Virus record (IMG/VR): IMGVR_UViG_3300017971_000577
Location: 1 to 33,799 of that record
Direction: 5' to 3' (one strand)
Source: a virus
DNA length: 33,799 nucleotides
The notes under the pieces were generated by a model. That model saw only the letters and a program-made list of their open reading frames with translations. It did no database searches and was not told where the DNA came from. Positions 1 to 5,787 of this stretch are shown one piece after another. The translations under genes were made by a program, and so were the position numbers. Every line of letters begins with the position of its first letter. Within the stretch, counting starts at the first letter, position 1.

Positions 1-102
1 CGACTCAGACGATGTAAGTGTTGATGAAACAACTCGTGTTGATGAAACAACTCGTGTTGATGAAACAACTCGTGTTGATGAAACAACTCGTGTTGATCAA
101 AA
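1..102. repeat. Left copy of the terminal direct repeat (contig overlap)
   Basis: Bases 1-91 match the sequence starting at 33662, except that this end has four copies of an 18-bp unit and the other has six; both continue into GTTGATCAAAA. The overlap is the usual sign of a circular or terminally redundant molecule assembled as a linear contig. Joining the ends gives a genome of about 33,697 bp with six copies or 33,661 bp with four. The assembly probably broke here because the tandem repeat could not be resolved. Confidence 0.93.
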
Positions 103-142
103 GCACTCTCATAAAGACAAGAGCTGTTGCAACATTCTATGA
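2..142 (+). CDS. 3' part of the Cys-rich VDETTR-repeat protein (starts at 33558)
   Basis: This is the C-terminal part of the gene that begins at 33558 on the other side of the contig join. After the repeats it reads VDQKHSHKDKSCCNIL and stops with TGA at 140-142. The next gene starts at 139 in an ATGA overlap, which supports this frame being translated. The tail is basic and His/Lys-rich and ends Cys-Cys-Asn-Ile-Leu. The last four residues, CNIL, formally fit a eukaryotic CaaX box with Leu at X; that is a pattern match only. With six repeats the whole protein is 93 aa, with four it is 81 aa. I know no family for it. Confidence 0.8.
   Translation, partial: DSDDVSVDETTRVDETTRVDETTRVDETTRVDQKHSHKDKSCCNIL
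20..91 (+). repeat. 18-bp tandem repeat, 4 copies, coding VDETTR
   Basis: Four perfect copies of GTTGATGAAACAACTCGT at 20-37, 38-55, 56-73 and 74-91, followed by a partial GTTGAT. The unit is a multiple of three and reads VDETTR in the frame of the protein that crosses the contig junction. Copy-number change therefore lengthens or shortens the protein without a frameshift. Confidence 0.97.
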
Positions 143-414
143 ATGATTTGAATATCAATGTCACACCCGAGATGATCGAGAAGATCGCAGAATTGCGCAA
201 GCAGATCCCTCCAGATGAAGTTTATCTCATTTTGTGGGTTCTAGTTGAGCTGTGGACACAAAAAGACATTCGTCTTCTCGAGCTTGATCGAATCGCTTTT
301 TTGAATGTAATTAGTGATGATCCTGACTCAGCAAGATTCTCCGCTTGGGTTGCAGAGTTGTATGAAAGCATTGAATTCGATCTTGACGGAAGTGAGGAAT
401 CTAGCTTAGAGTGA
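139..414 (+). CDS. Acidic 91-aa hypothetical protein, last gene of the junction cassette
   Basis: The ATG at 139 overlaps the TGA of the repeat protein (ATGA), so I use it rather than the TTG at 127. The product (MNDLNINVTPEMIEKIAELR...) is predicted mostly helical, with a hydrophobic helix around residues 25-40 (VYLILWVLVELW) and a strongly acidic C terminus. There is no signal peptide or known motif. An intrinsic terminator follows 36 bases downstream. It is the third and last gene of a cassette with a lipoprotein and the VDETTR-repeat protein, so it is likely co-expressed with them. Function unknown. Confidence 0.8.
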   Translation: MNDLNINVTPEMIEKIAELRKQIPPDEVYLILWVLVELWTQKDIRLLELDRIAFLNVISDDPDSARFSAWVAELYESIEFDLDGSEESSLE

Positions 415-449
415 AATTACAGTCTTTTCATGGATCGTTTCTTTCCGGG

Positions 450-478
450 CTCCGTCTCTATGGGACGGAGTTTTTTTT
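450..478 (+). terminator. Rho-independent terminator of the junction cassette
   Basis: CTCCGTC at 450-456 pairs with GACGGAG at 464-470 across a 7-nt loop and is followed by eight T residues (471-478). It closes the rightward cassette ending at 414 and faces the leftward operon, whose last stop codon (458-460) lies inside the hairpin. There is no T-run on the minus side, so it acts mainly on rightward transcripts. Confidence 0.85.
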
Positions 479-748
479 AATTTCGAAGTAATCGCACTCC
501 TTTCCTGCATCGTATACGATACAACATAGCCTTCCGTTCTCTTCTTTATCAGCTTCAAAAACAATCTGAAAATCCATGGAGTCAATATCACAACTTACAA
601 TATGAGCCCACGTTGGATTGTTCTTTTCAGCAAACCATAGAAGGAGAGCAAATTCAGCTGCATCTAGCGATGCAAAACTATCTTGAAAATCGTAGAAACC
701 TTCGTATGGATAAAATCTGTCACCGGCGAATAGCAAATACGTCATCAT
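458..748 (-). CDS. Small phage protein of the 'YLLFAGD' type, 96 aa
   Basis: The N terminus (MMTYLLFAGDRFYPYEG, then a segment with SFASLDAAEFAL and WAHIVSCD) resembles a recurrent family of small phage and bacterial hypotheticals that begin MKYLLFAGD, have an aromatic/Gly turn, and then a 'W.HIVD' segment. No biochemical role is established for that family to my knowledge. It is the last gene of the leftward operon. Its ribosome site is weak, and ATG at 748 or the next ATG at 745 could be used. Two Cys sit next to each other near residue 75. Confidence 0.75.
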   Translation of the reverse strand: MMTYLLFAGDRFYPYEGFYDFQDSFASLDAAEFALLLWFAEKNNPTWAHIVSCDIDSMDFQIVFEADKEENGRLCCIVYDAGKECDYFEIKKNSVP

Positions 749-790
749 AATTAGGAAACAACGAACAATATTCTTTCTTTCACACCCTCG

Positions 791-1006
791 TTATGCTGAC
801 CAGAGCTTGATGTCTTGGTGTTGCTTGTACTTGAGACGCTCATTTGTTGCTTGTAGCTCTGTTATCCGTTCGTTTAACTCTTTGATCTCACCAAATAGCC
901 GCTTTCTAGTTCTATTTGAGGAATCCTTAAGCTCTACCAACGCTTGCCACAATGCGTCAAGCTCGCAAGTGTCCTTTTCAAAAAGGTTTAATTGATCTAC
1001 ACTCAT
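791..1006 (-). CDS. Coiled-coil small protein, 71 aa
   Basis: The start ATG is preceded by GGAG at a good distance (minus strand TGGAGACTTTCTATG). Residues about 15-65 form a continuous charged helix with heptad-like Leu/Ile spacing (ALWQALVELKD..., IKELNERITELQATNERL), so a coiled coil is likely. No family was recognised. It lies in the distal leftward operon, with a hairpin in the leader between it and the upstream 112-aa gene. Confidence 0.72.
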   Translation of the reverse strand: MSVDQLNLFEKDTCELDALWQALVELKDSSNRTRKRLFGEIKELNERITELQATNERLKYKQHQDIKLWSA

Positions 1007-1034
1007 AGAAAGTCTCCATTGACTTGATGCTTGG

Positions 1035-1059
1035 CCCCGTTTCAGCGCGGGGTTTTTTT
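1035..1059 (+). terminator. Rightward intrinsic terminator inside the leftward operon
   Basis: CCCCG (1035-1039) pairs with CGGGG (1048-1052) over an 8-nt loop and is followed by seven T (1053-1059) on the plus strand. The genes on both sides are leftward, and the minus-strand reading of the hairpin has no T-run. It is therefore oriented to stop rightward transcription through the operon. The stop codon of the leftward 112-aa gene lies in the T-tract. Confidence 0.7.
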
Positions 1060-1396
1060 AATAACTTTCCCCGTAACGAGAAACTATTATATCATTATCA
1101 TCATTTAGATCAACTCTAGGTGATGGGTACTTTCCAATGATTGGGAAAACTCGCAAAACATTATTCACTAAATATGTTTTACCTACCAAAGAATGTTGAT
1201 TAATGATTTCTTCAATAGCTTTTCCATCTAAGTCTTCAACATTGATATCGAAATAATCCTCAATCTCGAACATGCGACGCTGCTGGATGATATTTTCTAC
1301 CCTCAAGCAGATATCCTTCGCTTTCTGAGTGGACTCTTTCGCTGAAGGAAATAAGCACGGAGAGATATGAATTAACCGTTTGATAAATAGAGTCAT
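1058..1396 (-). CDS. Hypothetical protein, 112 aa
   Basis: The start is three bases after the stop of the upstream 63-aa gene (TAAAAAATG), so the two are probably translated together. The product has a hydrophobic N terminus (MTLFIKRLIHISPCLF) not typical enough to call a signal peptide, a helical middle (STQKAKDICLRVENIIQQRR) and an acidic central stretch (IEDYFDINVEDLDG). I do not recognise it. Leftward early operon. Confidence 0.7.
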   Translation of the reverse strand: MTLFIKRLIHISPCLFPSAKESTQKAKDICLRVENIIQQRRMFEIEDYFDINVEDLDGKAIEEIINQHSLVGKTYLVNNVLRVFPIIGKYPSPRVDLNDDNDIIVSRYGESY

Positions 1397-1399
1397 TTT

Positions 1400-1591
1400 T
1401 TACTTCAATCTTCTCTCTAATATTGAATGATACTCGTTAAGTAAGTCACGCTTAGACTCCAAAGAGTGAATGTGATCAATGACACCTTCTTCATCATCGA
1501 GCAGAATTTCTATCCCATGTGAAATCTGAGATATCCAAGCATCAAGAAAGTCTATTTTTGCTTTTGTTGCAGCTTCTTCAATATCCGTCAT
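1400..1591 (-). CDS. Acidic helical hypothetical protein, 63 aa
   Basis: The ATG (1589-1591) overlaps the TGA of the preceding 57-aa gene in an ATGA arrangement, with GAGAG upstream. The protein is predicted all-helical (TKAKIDFLDAWISQISHGI, then DHIHSLESKRDLLNEYHS) and acidic. No motif was recognised. It is sandwiched between two other small unknowns of the leftward operon. Confidence 0.72.
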   Translation of the reverse strand: MTDIEEAATKAKIDFLDAWISQISHGIEILLDDEEGVIDHIHSLESKRDLLNEYHSILERRLK

Positions 1592-1761
1592 GATAAGCTC
1601 TCTGGTTCACCATATTCGTCTTTACGATTCATCTCAGCTCGCAAGCCGATCAGTGAAGGGTAAACAACATCGATTCCATGTGCGAGAATCATGTCACGCA
1701 CGATGTTGAAACAATCTGTTTCGTCAATTAGAGCACATTTGTTTTGGTAAAAATTATTCAT
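1588..1761 (-). CDS. Small hypothetical protein, 57 aa
   Basis: Short minus-strand ORF starting ATG at 1761-1759 inside the last codons of the 275-aa secreted protein and ending at 1588 in an ATGA overlap with the next gene. The product (MNNFYQNKCALIDETDCFNI...) has two Cys near the N terminus and ends YGEPESLS. Overlap at both ends fits the packing of this operon and is the main evidence that it is real. Function unknown. Confidence 0.65.
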   Translation of the reverse strand: MNNFYQNKCALIDETDCFNIVRDMILAHGIDVVYPSLIGLRAEMNRKDEYGEPESLS

Positions 1762-2581
1762 ATGAAATACCTAGTGTTTCGCAATAATTCATCAAAGCTA
1801 TTTCAGCTTTATCGCAGAGTTCTTTGATTTCATCTCTCCATTCATCATATTCCGCAGCATTAAATCCCCAGTAATCACAGCAAAAAGATCTCATATCTAT
1901 GAAGTAATCGCAGTCTTTTCTGATCTCTTCTAAGGCTTCTTTGGCTCTGCAGGGATTGAATTCCGCCATCTCAAGAATGAGGATGAGATCATAGAATTTG
2001 CTGCGCCGAGGTTCAGTCTCTGAATCTAAGTCCCAATAGAAATGGCTTTCAATTGACTCAGTAATTGCTTCGACGCAATTTTTGAAGCTATTCATATGGC
2101 TCTGAGCAATTTTGAAACGTTCAAACATTCCACCGCGTGAAACTTTTGGGTGCTCATTGGTAATGAGAGCGTCTCTAGATTTCACATAGGTCTCATGCCA
2201 ACCAGCAGCTTCAGCAATCAGAGTATCGATACACTTGGCCTTTTCTTTTGCTTTTCCACTCAAACCACCGAAGTATTCGCTTTTTCTGAATTCCGTCATC
2301 AAAAACGAGAGAATGGTTAGACCCTTTTCACGAGCAGTACCGGGATTCATGGAAATAACCGTGCAAGCATCCATCGCTACACCCCAAACTGCATTTTTTA
2401 GGTCGTCCTTGAACTCATTAGCTAAGGTATCTGCCTCGTCGAGACACTGATAATACTTCAGAATAGCCAAGTTGGCCTCACGGTAATATCTGTCTCTTTC
2501 AGATTGTGTAAGGCTCTTCGCCTCGATACTAATTGGCGATATCGTAACCGCCATTACCAAAATGTAGTAAATCCACTTCAT
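1754..2581 (-). CDS. Secreted, Cys-rich helical protein, 275 aa
   Basis: I place the start at the internal ATG (2581), because it overlaps the stop of the upstream 56-aa gene (ATGA) and GGTGGG lies just before it. Residues 1-21 (MKWIYYILVMAVTISPISIEA) are a good Sec signal peptide with a cleavage site after an A-x-A-like end. The mature part is helical, charged and carries ten Cys, including an adjacent pair in SFCCDYW, suggesting a disulfide-stabilised periplasmic or exported protein. It matches no lysin or inhibitor family I can recognise and has no obvious catalytic motif. A secreted protein in a recombination operon is unusual; a role in host-envelope modification, lysis or superinfection control is only inference. 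Confidence 0.75.
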   Translation of the reverse strand: MKWIYYILVMAVTISPISIEAKSLTQSERDRYYREANLAILKYYQCLDEADTLANEFKDDLKNAVWGVAMDACTVISMNPGTAREKGLTILSFLMTEFRKSEYFGGLSGKAKEKAKCIDTLIAEAAGWHETYVKSRDALITNEHPKVSRGGMFERFKIAQSHMNSFKNCVEAITESIESHFYWDLDSETEPRRSKFYDLILILEMAEFNPCRAKEALEEIRKDCDYFIDMRSFCCDYWGFNAAEYDEWRDEIKELCDKAEIALMNYCETLGISYE

Positions 2582-2748
2582 ATTCCCACCAAACAATGAA
2601 TCAGGTGTTCAACACCAAAAAGAATCAAAAAGAATCTAACCGTATTACAAAACGATAACCAAATCCCCTTGGGATTCAGTTCGTGATTAGCTAGGTAATA
2701 AAAAAAAACAGTAAAAGCTAATGCGATATCGCACATAATCCTAAACAT
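2578..2748 (-). CDS. Two-helix membrane protein, 56 aa (holin-sized)
   Basis: The start at 2748 is supported by TAGGAG eight bases upstream, and the start overlaps the 3' end of the exonuclease gene (ATGTTTAG). Two hydrophobic segments are visible, about residues 8-21 (IALAFTVFFYYLAN) and 36-54 (TVRFFLILFGVEHLIH...), joined by a short polar loop. Size and topology would suit a small holin or accessory inner-membrane protein, but there is no sequence signature for one. The stop overlaps the start of the secreted 275-aa protein, so the two may act together at the envelope. Confidence 0.68.
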   Translation of the reverse strand: MFRIMCDIALAFTVFFYYLANHELNPKGIWLSFCNTVRFFLILFGVEHLIHCLVGI

Positions 2749-3607
2749 CAGTCGATCTCCTAATAGAAAGCGTCCACCTTTCCCTTGGCTTACCACGATA
2801 GGCTTCTAAATCAACGTCTTTCAGTTCAGGTATCTTAGAATAATTGATTGATGACTTTGCATATGACTTGCGGATGGATATTCCACCTCCACGACAACTT
2901 TGGCCATTTGCCTCTGCGATGGCTCGAAATTTTAACTGTTCGAGTCGATCATTTGCGGCTTCCAGTTGAGCTTTCGCTTCAATAATATCGTCGCCTAAGC
3001 CGTTTTCCCATTCTGGCTTTTCCACGTAATCACGAAATGACGGATCCGGAGGAGTTTCAGTTTTCAAACACATCACGAACGAAGACTCATGCTCTATCAG
3101 GGTAGAAATGTACTGTCCGTCCCTCTCTACCTTGACAAGAGCCCCCTCCGAACCGTCATAAGACCAATAGTATATAAATGGAAGTCCTAAAACTGCAAGT
3201 TGATGTTGCAATTGGGGGTAATAATAGTCTGGAACTTTCCCGCTCTTTGCAATATCATGTGCCTTTTTGCCAGGACATTTGATCTCGACGGCCGTAGTTC
3301 CATCCAATGACAACCCATCGAGACTAGCAATCATCCAGTCGTAGTCGGGATGAGTCAATACCTGAGGAAACATGTCGATGCCTACGGAATCCTCAAAAGC
3401 CTTCCTGGCTTCTGGTTCCATGTCTGTGCCTCTCAACATAGCCCGACTCTCTTCAGGAGCAGATTTTATCCCGACTTTTTCTTCCCACAACTGAAGGGCT
3501 GTCTTCCATGGAGAGACATCCATAATGATAGGTGCATCGCTAGCACCTACTTTTGTCTTTCTCCATTCAAGCCATTCGGAGCTTCCTTGTACTAGGTGGC
3601 TACTCAT
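2741..3607 (-). CDS. YqaJ/lambda-Exo-type viral recombinase exonuclease, 288 aa
   Basis: This is a PD-(D/E)XK nuclease of the YqaJ family. Such enzymes resect dsDNA 5' to 3' and hand ssDNA to an annealing protein. Visible motifs are the N-terminal 'SSEWLEWRKTKVGASDAP', MEPEAR with Glu64, ASLDG with Asp97, EIKCP with Glu108 and Lys110, and a late 'YYYPQLQHQLAVLG' helix typical of the family. I chose ATG 3607 because GGAGG lies six bases upstream and it overlaps the RecT gene end. The pairing with RecT just upstream makes a Red/RecET-like recombination module. The C-terminal residues form a helical, Arg-rich tail. Confidence 0.93.
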   Translation of the reverse strand: MSSHLVQGSSEWLEWRKTKVGASDAPIIMDVSPWKTALQLWEEKVGIKSAPEESRAMLRGTDMEPEARKAFEDSVGIDMFPQVLTHPDYDWMIASLDGLSLDGTTAVEIKCPGKKAHDIAKSGKVPDYYYPQLQHQLAVLGLPFIYYWSYDGSEGALVKVERDGQYISTLIEHESSFVMCLKTETPPDPSFRDYVEKPEWENGLGDDIIEAKAQLEAANDRLEQLKFRAIAEANGQSCRGGGISIRKSYAKSSINYSKIPELKDVDLEAYRGKPRERWTLSIRRSTDV

Positions 3608-4301
3608 TAGGTTCCTCCAAAAGGCTCTCAATTCGTGCACGAATCTTGTTTGCTGCTTCCATTTCGAGATTTTCTAGCTGAAGTCCCTGTCGATCTAAGT
3701 ACGAAACGACCTCTTTCTCGTAATCTGGAACGCTTCTTAATTGATTTTGAAGTTCAAGCGCACGCTCAGCACCTAAAAACTCGATGACATTTGTTTCTCC
3801 GGGATGGATAACAGTATCCATAGCAATCTCCCCCTGCACATAGCAGCCCTTAACAACGTCAGGAAACAGTTGTCTAGCCAGCCTAGACAAAGCTCTAGCA
3901 AAGAGCATGTCCTTCTGATAAGCACGCCAGGTAGGATTCTTTGTCAACTGGGCCTTCTGAGCGTCTTCAATGGAGAAACTCTCGCACCAGGTATCTCCGG
4001 TATCGGCACGCTTACCATGTAAGATGCATACGTTGTCGTCTGACTTTTTGTCTTTTGTAATGCTATGCCCCGCTTGACGAATCAGCGTATTCATCATCAT
4101 GGCGGACATCTCGACCTTACCTCTTACGAAGTACATGCCTCCGTTAAGAGCAAGGCGCGGATCAACACCTAAGCTTTTAGCAGTCTCAACGATAGCAAAG
4201 ATTCCATCAGGACCGATCTTTTTGTAGTGTGGACTCTGCATAAGCATTTGACAGAGCTTGTTGGTGTTCTCTAATTCAATGAGTGTGGTGTCTACAGTCA
4301 T
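3600..4301 (-). CDS. recT: RecT-family ssDNA-annealing protein, 233 aa
   Basis: The sequence has the RecT-family layout: 'GPDGIFAIVETAKSLGVDPRLALNGGMYFVRGKVEMSA' in the first 70 residues, a central domain with TGDTWCESFS, and the conserved 'NPTWRAYQKDMLFARALSRLARQLFPDVV' region around 122-150. I identify it by those blocks. RecT proteins anneal complementary ssDNA exposed by the partner exonuclease, which here is the next gene with an 8-base overlap. The start overlaps the previous gene's stop (ATGA). Confidence 0.93.
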   Translation of the reverse strand: MTVDTTLIELENTNKLCQMLMQSPHYKKIGPDGIFAIVETAKSLGVDPRLALNGGMYFVRGKVEMSAMMMNTLIRQAGHSITKDKKSDDNVCILHGKRADTGDTWCESFSIEDAQKAQLTKNPTWRAYQKDMLFARALSRLARQLFPDVVKGCYVQGEIAMDTVIHPGETNVIEFLGAERALELQNQLRSVPDYEKEVVSYLDRQGLQLENLEMEAANKIRARIESLLEEPNE

Positions 4302-4573
4302 GATACTTTCCTTTGTGTGTCTAAGAGCGCACGCTGATATCCCAGCTGATAATGCAACTCTCTGTTCTGATTCTTCTTCTCAATGGCAATATCACCTTCC
4401 GGTAATGAGATGCCTAATGCATGAGCAACTTCTTCTAAGCAGTATTCCAACTGCTCGGTATCGCCCGTTGTGTATAAAGCTTGCAGTACTCCAGTCAGGT
4501 GGTCTCTGCAATGATCAATGTCAAGCCCGCTATCAACGTGCATACCTAGTGTAAATTGATCGATATATTCCAT
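4298..4573 (-). CDS. Hypothetical protein upstream of recT, 91 aa
   Basis: The start is preceded by the recurrent leader CACACGGAGCACCACCATG, the same 17 bases as upstream of the replication gene at 6071. The product is helical; residues about 22-62 (HLTGVLQALYTTGDTEQLEY..., VAHALGISL) resemble antitoxin- or addiction-type helix packing ('xALxxALGI' as in HigA-like and small phage regulators), but I would not assign that family. It runs into recT through an ATGA overlap. Confidence 0.72.
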   Translation of the reverse strand: MEYIDQFTLGMHVDSGLDIDHCRDHLTGVLQALYTTGDTEQLEYCLEEVAHALGISLPEGDIAIEKKNQNRELHYQLGYQRALLDTQRKVS

Positions 4574-4579
4574 GGTGGT

Positions 4580-4595
4580 GCTCCGTGTGTTTGTT
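4580..4595 (-). promoter_or_regulatory. CACACRGAGC leader motif (minus strand)
   Basis: On the minus strand this reads AACAAACACACGGAGC, directly before the start of the 91-aa gene. The GGAG core is a usable ribosome binding site, but the whole CACACRGAGC block recurs at several other gene leaders in this genome (5740, 6055, 10664, 12996, 18066, 26684). Confidence 0.6.
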
Positions 4596-4598
4596 GGG

Positions 4599-4703
4599 TT
4601 ATCCCCATTCCTCTACGTCATCAGATGACTTTGAGCAAAGAGCCCAAATAGCTACCGATGCTAGAAGGATAAGTCCGAAAGGGCCTAAACAGAATATAAC
4701 CAT
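4599..4703 (-). CDS. Single-pass membrane miniprotein, 34 aa
   Basis: A very short gene: ATG at 4703 with GAGG nine bases upstream, ending at 4599. The product starts MVIFCLGPFGLILLASVAIW, one transmembrane helix, and ends with a short charged tail (SKSSDDVEEWG). It is the first gene after the second leftward promoter (-10 at 4722-4727). Function unknown; the size fits small phage membrane proteins that modulate host envelope functions, which is only inference. Confidence 0.6.
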   Translation of the reverse strand: MVIFCLGPFGLILLASVAIWALCSKSSDDVEEWG

Positions 4704-4721
4704 GATAAAAACCTCAGGTTG

Positions 4722-4750
4722 ATTGTACGTTAATAAGTTCACAAAGTCAA
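4722..4750 (-). promoter_or_regulatory. Leftward sigma70-like promoter PL2 with operator
   Basis: Minus strand: -35 TTGACT (4750-4745), 17-bp spacer, -10 TACAAT (4727-4722). The -35 lies inside the dyad GTTCACAAAGTCAAC (4737-4751), which recurs with one base different at 5364-5378. It would start transcription of the 34-aa gene and the recombination genes beyond. Confidence 0.75.
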
Positions 4751-4751
4751 C
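4737..4751. promoter_or_regulatory. Operator-like dyad O2
   Basis: GTTCACAAAGTCAAC is an imperfect palindrome (half-sites GTTSAC and GTSAAC around three bases). It matches the site at 5364-5378 in 14 of 15 bases, and in both cases it covers the -35 box of a leftward promoter. It is a likely binding site for the HTH protein encoded at 5440. Confidence 0.65.
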
Positions 4752-4752
4752 A

Positions 4753-5139
4753 TTAATAGCTTTGGAACGCAGCGTACGCAAAACTTTTACTCTGGGGCAA
4801 TACAATCACGCGCCCCTTCTCAAACATGAAGTAATAAACGCGTTGGCCATCCTCTTCATACATTTGCACAGCAAAGCTTTTTTCACCGTCCAGAACACCA
4901 GCGTCATAGTCCAGTGTGCAACCAAAAACGGAATGAGTAACCATGTCGGCACCCATAAGAAATGAGGAGCCGTTGGCTGTCGTATGTGTCATTTCAAACA
5001 CATCTTGGTCTCTATGCACTGCGCTATTGCATCCTTGGTGTTCAACCACTTGGTGTGGATAATCAAACATGTTAGGAAACGCGGACAGTGATGCTGTACT
5101 AAGAACCGCACCAGCTAATAATGAATTAACGAATCTCAT
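4753..5139 (-). CDS. Secreted hypothetical protein, 128 aa
   Basis: I chose the ATG at 5139 because AGGAGG precedes it and because it gives a clean signal peptide, MRFVNSLLAGAVLSTASLSA, followed by the mature start FPNMFDYP. The mature part holds two Cys (HQGC and FGC) that could form one disulfide, and looks beta-rich (DGQRVYYFMFEKGRVIVLP). No family was recognised. It is the second gene of the leftward operon after promoter PL1, overlapping the 59-aa gene by 14 bases. Early expression of a periplasmic protein suggests an envelope or superinfection role, unproven. Confidence 0.75.
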   Translation of the reverse strand: MRFVNSLLAGAVLSTASLSAFPNMFDYPHQVVEHQGCNSAVHRDQDVFEMTHTTANGSSFLMGADMVTHSVFGCTLDYDAGVLDGEKSFAVQMYEEDGQRVYYFMFEKGRVIVLPQSKSFAYAAFQSY

Positions 5140-5305
5140 AACCTTCCTCCTTGTAAACAAAACAGTTTGGGTCTGTCTGCACGGTATAGGCTTTTAAGAT
5201 CTCGTGTGTCTCATAAATCTCCATAGGCCCTTTGATGTTATACTTTTCCTTAAGCCAAAGAGTGATGGCTTGTTCAACTTCTCGCTGAGTCAGTTCAATC
5301 TTCAT
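5126..5305 (-). CDS. Hypothetical protein, first gene of the leftward operon, 59 aa
   Basis: Start at 5305, with GGAGG eight bases upstream (minus AGGAGGAATACCAGATG); the upstream GTG/ATG alternatives lack such a site. The product begins MKIELTQREVEQAITLWLKE, a pattern seen in many small phage and bacterial proteins with 'ELT..EVEQAI..yl', followed by a beta-like C-terminal half. Function unknown. It is about 45 bases downstream of the -10 box of PL1. Confidence 0.75.
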   Translation of the reverse strand: MKIELTQREVEQAITLWLKEKYNIKGPMEIYETHEILKAYTVQTDPNCFVYKEEGYEIR

Positions 5306-5349
5306 CTGGTATTCCTCCTGTGTATCAACCACTTCCGTGATATACCACC

Positions 5350-5377
5350 ATCATAGCATATACGTTTACAAAGTCAA
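5350..5377 (-). promoter_or_regulatory. Leftward sigma70-like promoter PL1
   Basis: Minus strand: -35 TTGACT (5377-5372), 16-bp spacer, -10 TATGAT (5355-5350). It is divergent from the rightward promoter of the HTH gene, and both -35 boxes share one operator-like dyad. Confidence 0.75.
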
Positions 5378-5378
5378 C
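5364..5378. promoter_or_regulatory. Operator-like dyad O1 between divergent promoters
   Basis: GTTTACAAAGTCAAC, an imperfect palindrome shared by the -35 boxes of PL1 (leftward) and the HTH promoter (rightward). A protein bound here could shut both promoters. The second copy is at 4737-4751. Confidence 0.7.
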
Positions 5379-5394
5379 ACAAAAAAAATAGAAT
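5365..5394 (+). promoter_or_regulatory. Rightward sigma70-like promoter PR for the HTH gene
   Basis: -35 TTTACA (5365-5370), 18-bp spacer, -10 TAGAAT (5389-5394). A GGGTACCC palindrome (5415-5422) and a strong Shine-Dalgarno site (AGGAGGTGA) follow before the ATG at 5440. Confidence 0.65.
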
Positions 5395-5439
5395 GAATCA
5401 AAACATGAAAAAAGGGTACCCTGTTACAGGAGGTGAGAC

Positions 5440-5700
5440 ATGAAACTCAGAAACTACCTAGTAGAAAATAAGGTCACACAAGAAGAATTTGCAAAAGAGC
5501 TGTGTATCACACGATCCTACTTTTCTCAAATTGTCTCTGGAACGCGTAAGCCCGGAAAGGCCCTAGCATTCAGAATAGAAAAAATGACCGACGCTAAAGT
5601 GACAGCGAAAGAATTACTCAAAGGGAAAGCTGCAAGCAAAAAGAAAACTCGAGTAGTGAATTCAAATTACAAAAAGCGTATGACTGTAGACCTTAGTTAA
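5440..5700 (+). CDS. Cro/CI-like helix-turn-helix regulator, 86 aa
   Basis: A small XRE-type DNA-binding protein. Residues about 5-60 carry the HTH: NKVTQEEFAKELCITRSYFSQIVSGTR, with helix 2 at TQEEFAKEL and the recognition helix at RSYFSQIVSG. The C terminus is short and Lys/Arg-rich, with no cleavage or dimerisation domain, so it is Cro-sized rather than CI-sized. It is transcribed rightward from a promoter overlapping dyad O1, so autoregulation and control of the leftward promoters are likely. In genome order it sits where lambda cro/cII sit, upstream of the replication genes. It is the only clear repressor-like gene, and no integrase accompanies it. Confidence 0.88.
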   Translation: MKLRNYLVENKVTQEEFAKELCITRSYFSQIVSGTRKPGKALAFRIEKMTDAKVTAKELLKGKAASKKKTRVVNSNYKKRMTVDLS

Positions 5701-5738
5701 AAAAATGTGGCTGTACCAGCACCACCTAGTACAGCCAC
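5699..5738 (-). terminator. Leftward terminator at the 3' end of the HTH gene
   Basis: A perfect 10-bp stem, GTGGCTGTAC (5707-5716) with GTACAGCCAC (5729-5738), and a 12-nt loop. Seven A residues precede it on the plus strand (5699-5705), so on the minus strand the hairpin is followed by A then seven T. It therefore suits leftward transcription coming from 5960-5740. It has no plus-strand T-run. Confidence 0.72.
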
Positions 5739-5739
5739 G

Positions 5740-5749
5740 CACACAGAGC
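5740..5749 (+). promoter_or_regulatory. CACACAGAGC motif without a normal gene after it
   Basis: Same leader motif as at other gene starts, but here it is followed only by tiny coupled ORFs: MVA-stop (5756-5767) and, overlapping it by ATGA, MKSQTA-stop (5764-5784). A possible 50-aa ORF follows at 5788. Confidence 0.5.
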
Positions 5750-5787
5750 AACCAGATGGTTGCATGAAATCTCAAACTGCTTGAGAC

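Noticed and set aside
20-91. CRISPR array
   Set aside because: The repeats are directly adjacent with no spacers and encode a peptide in frame.
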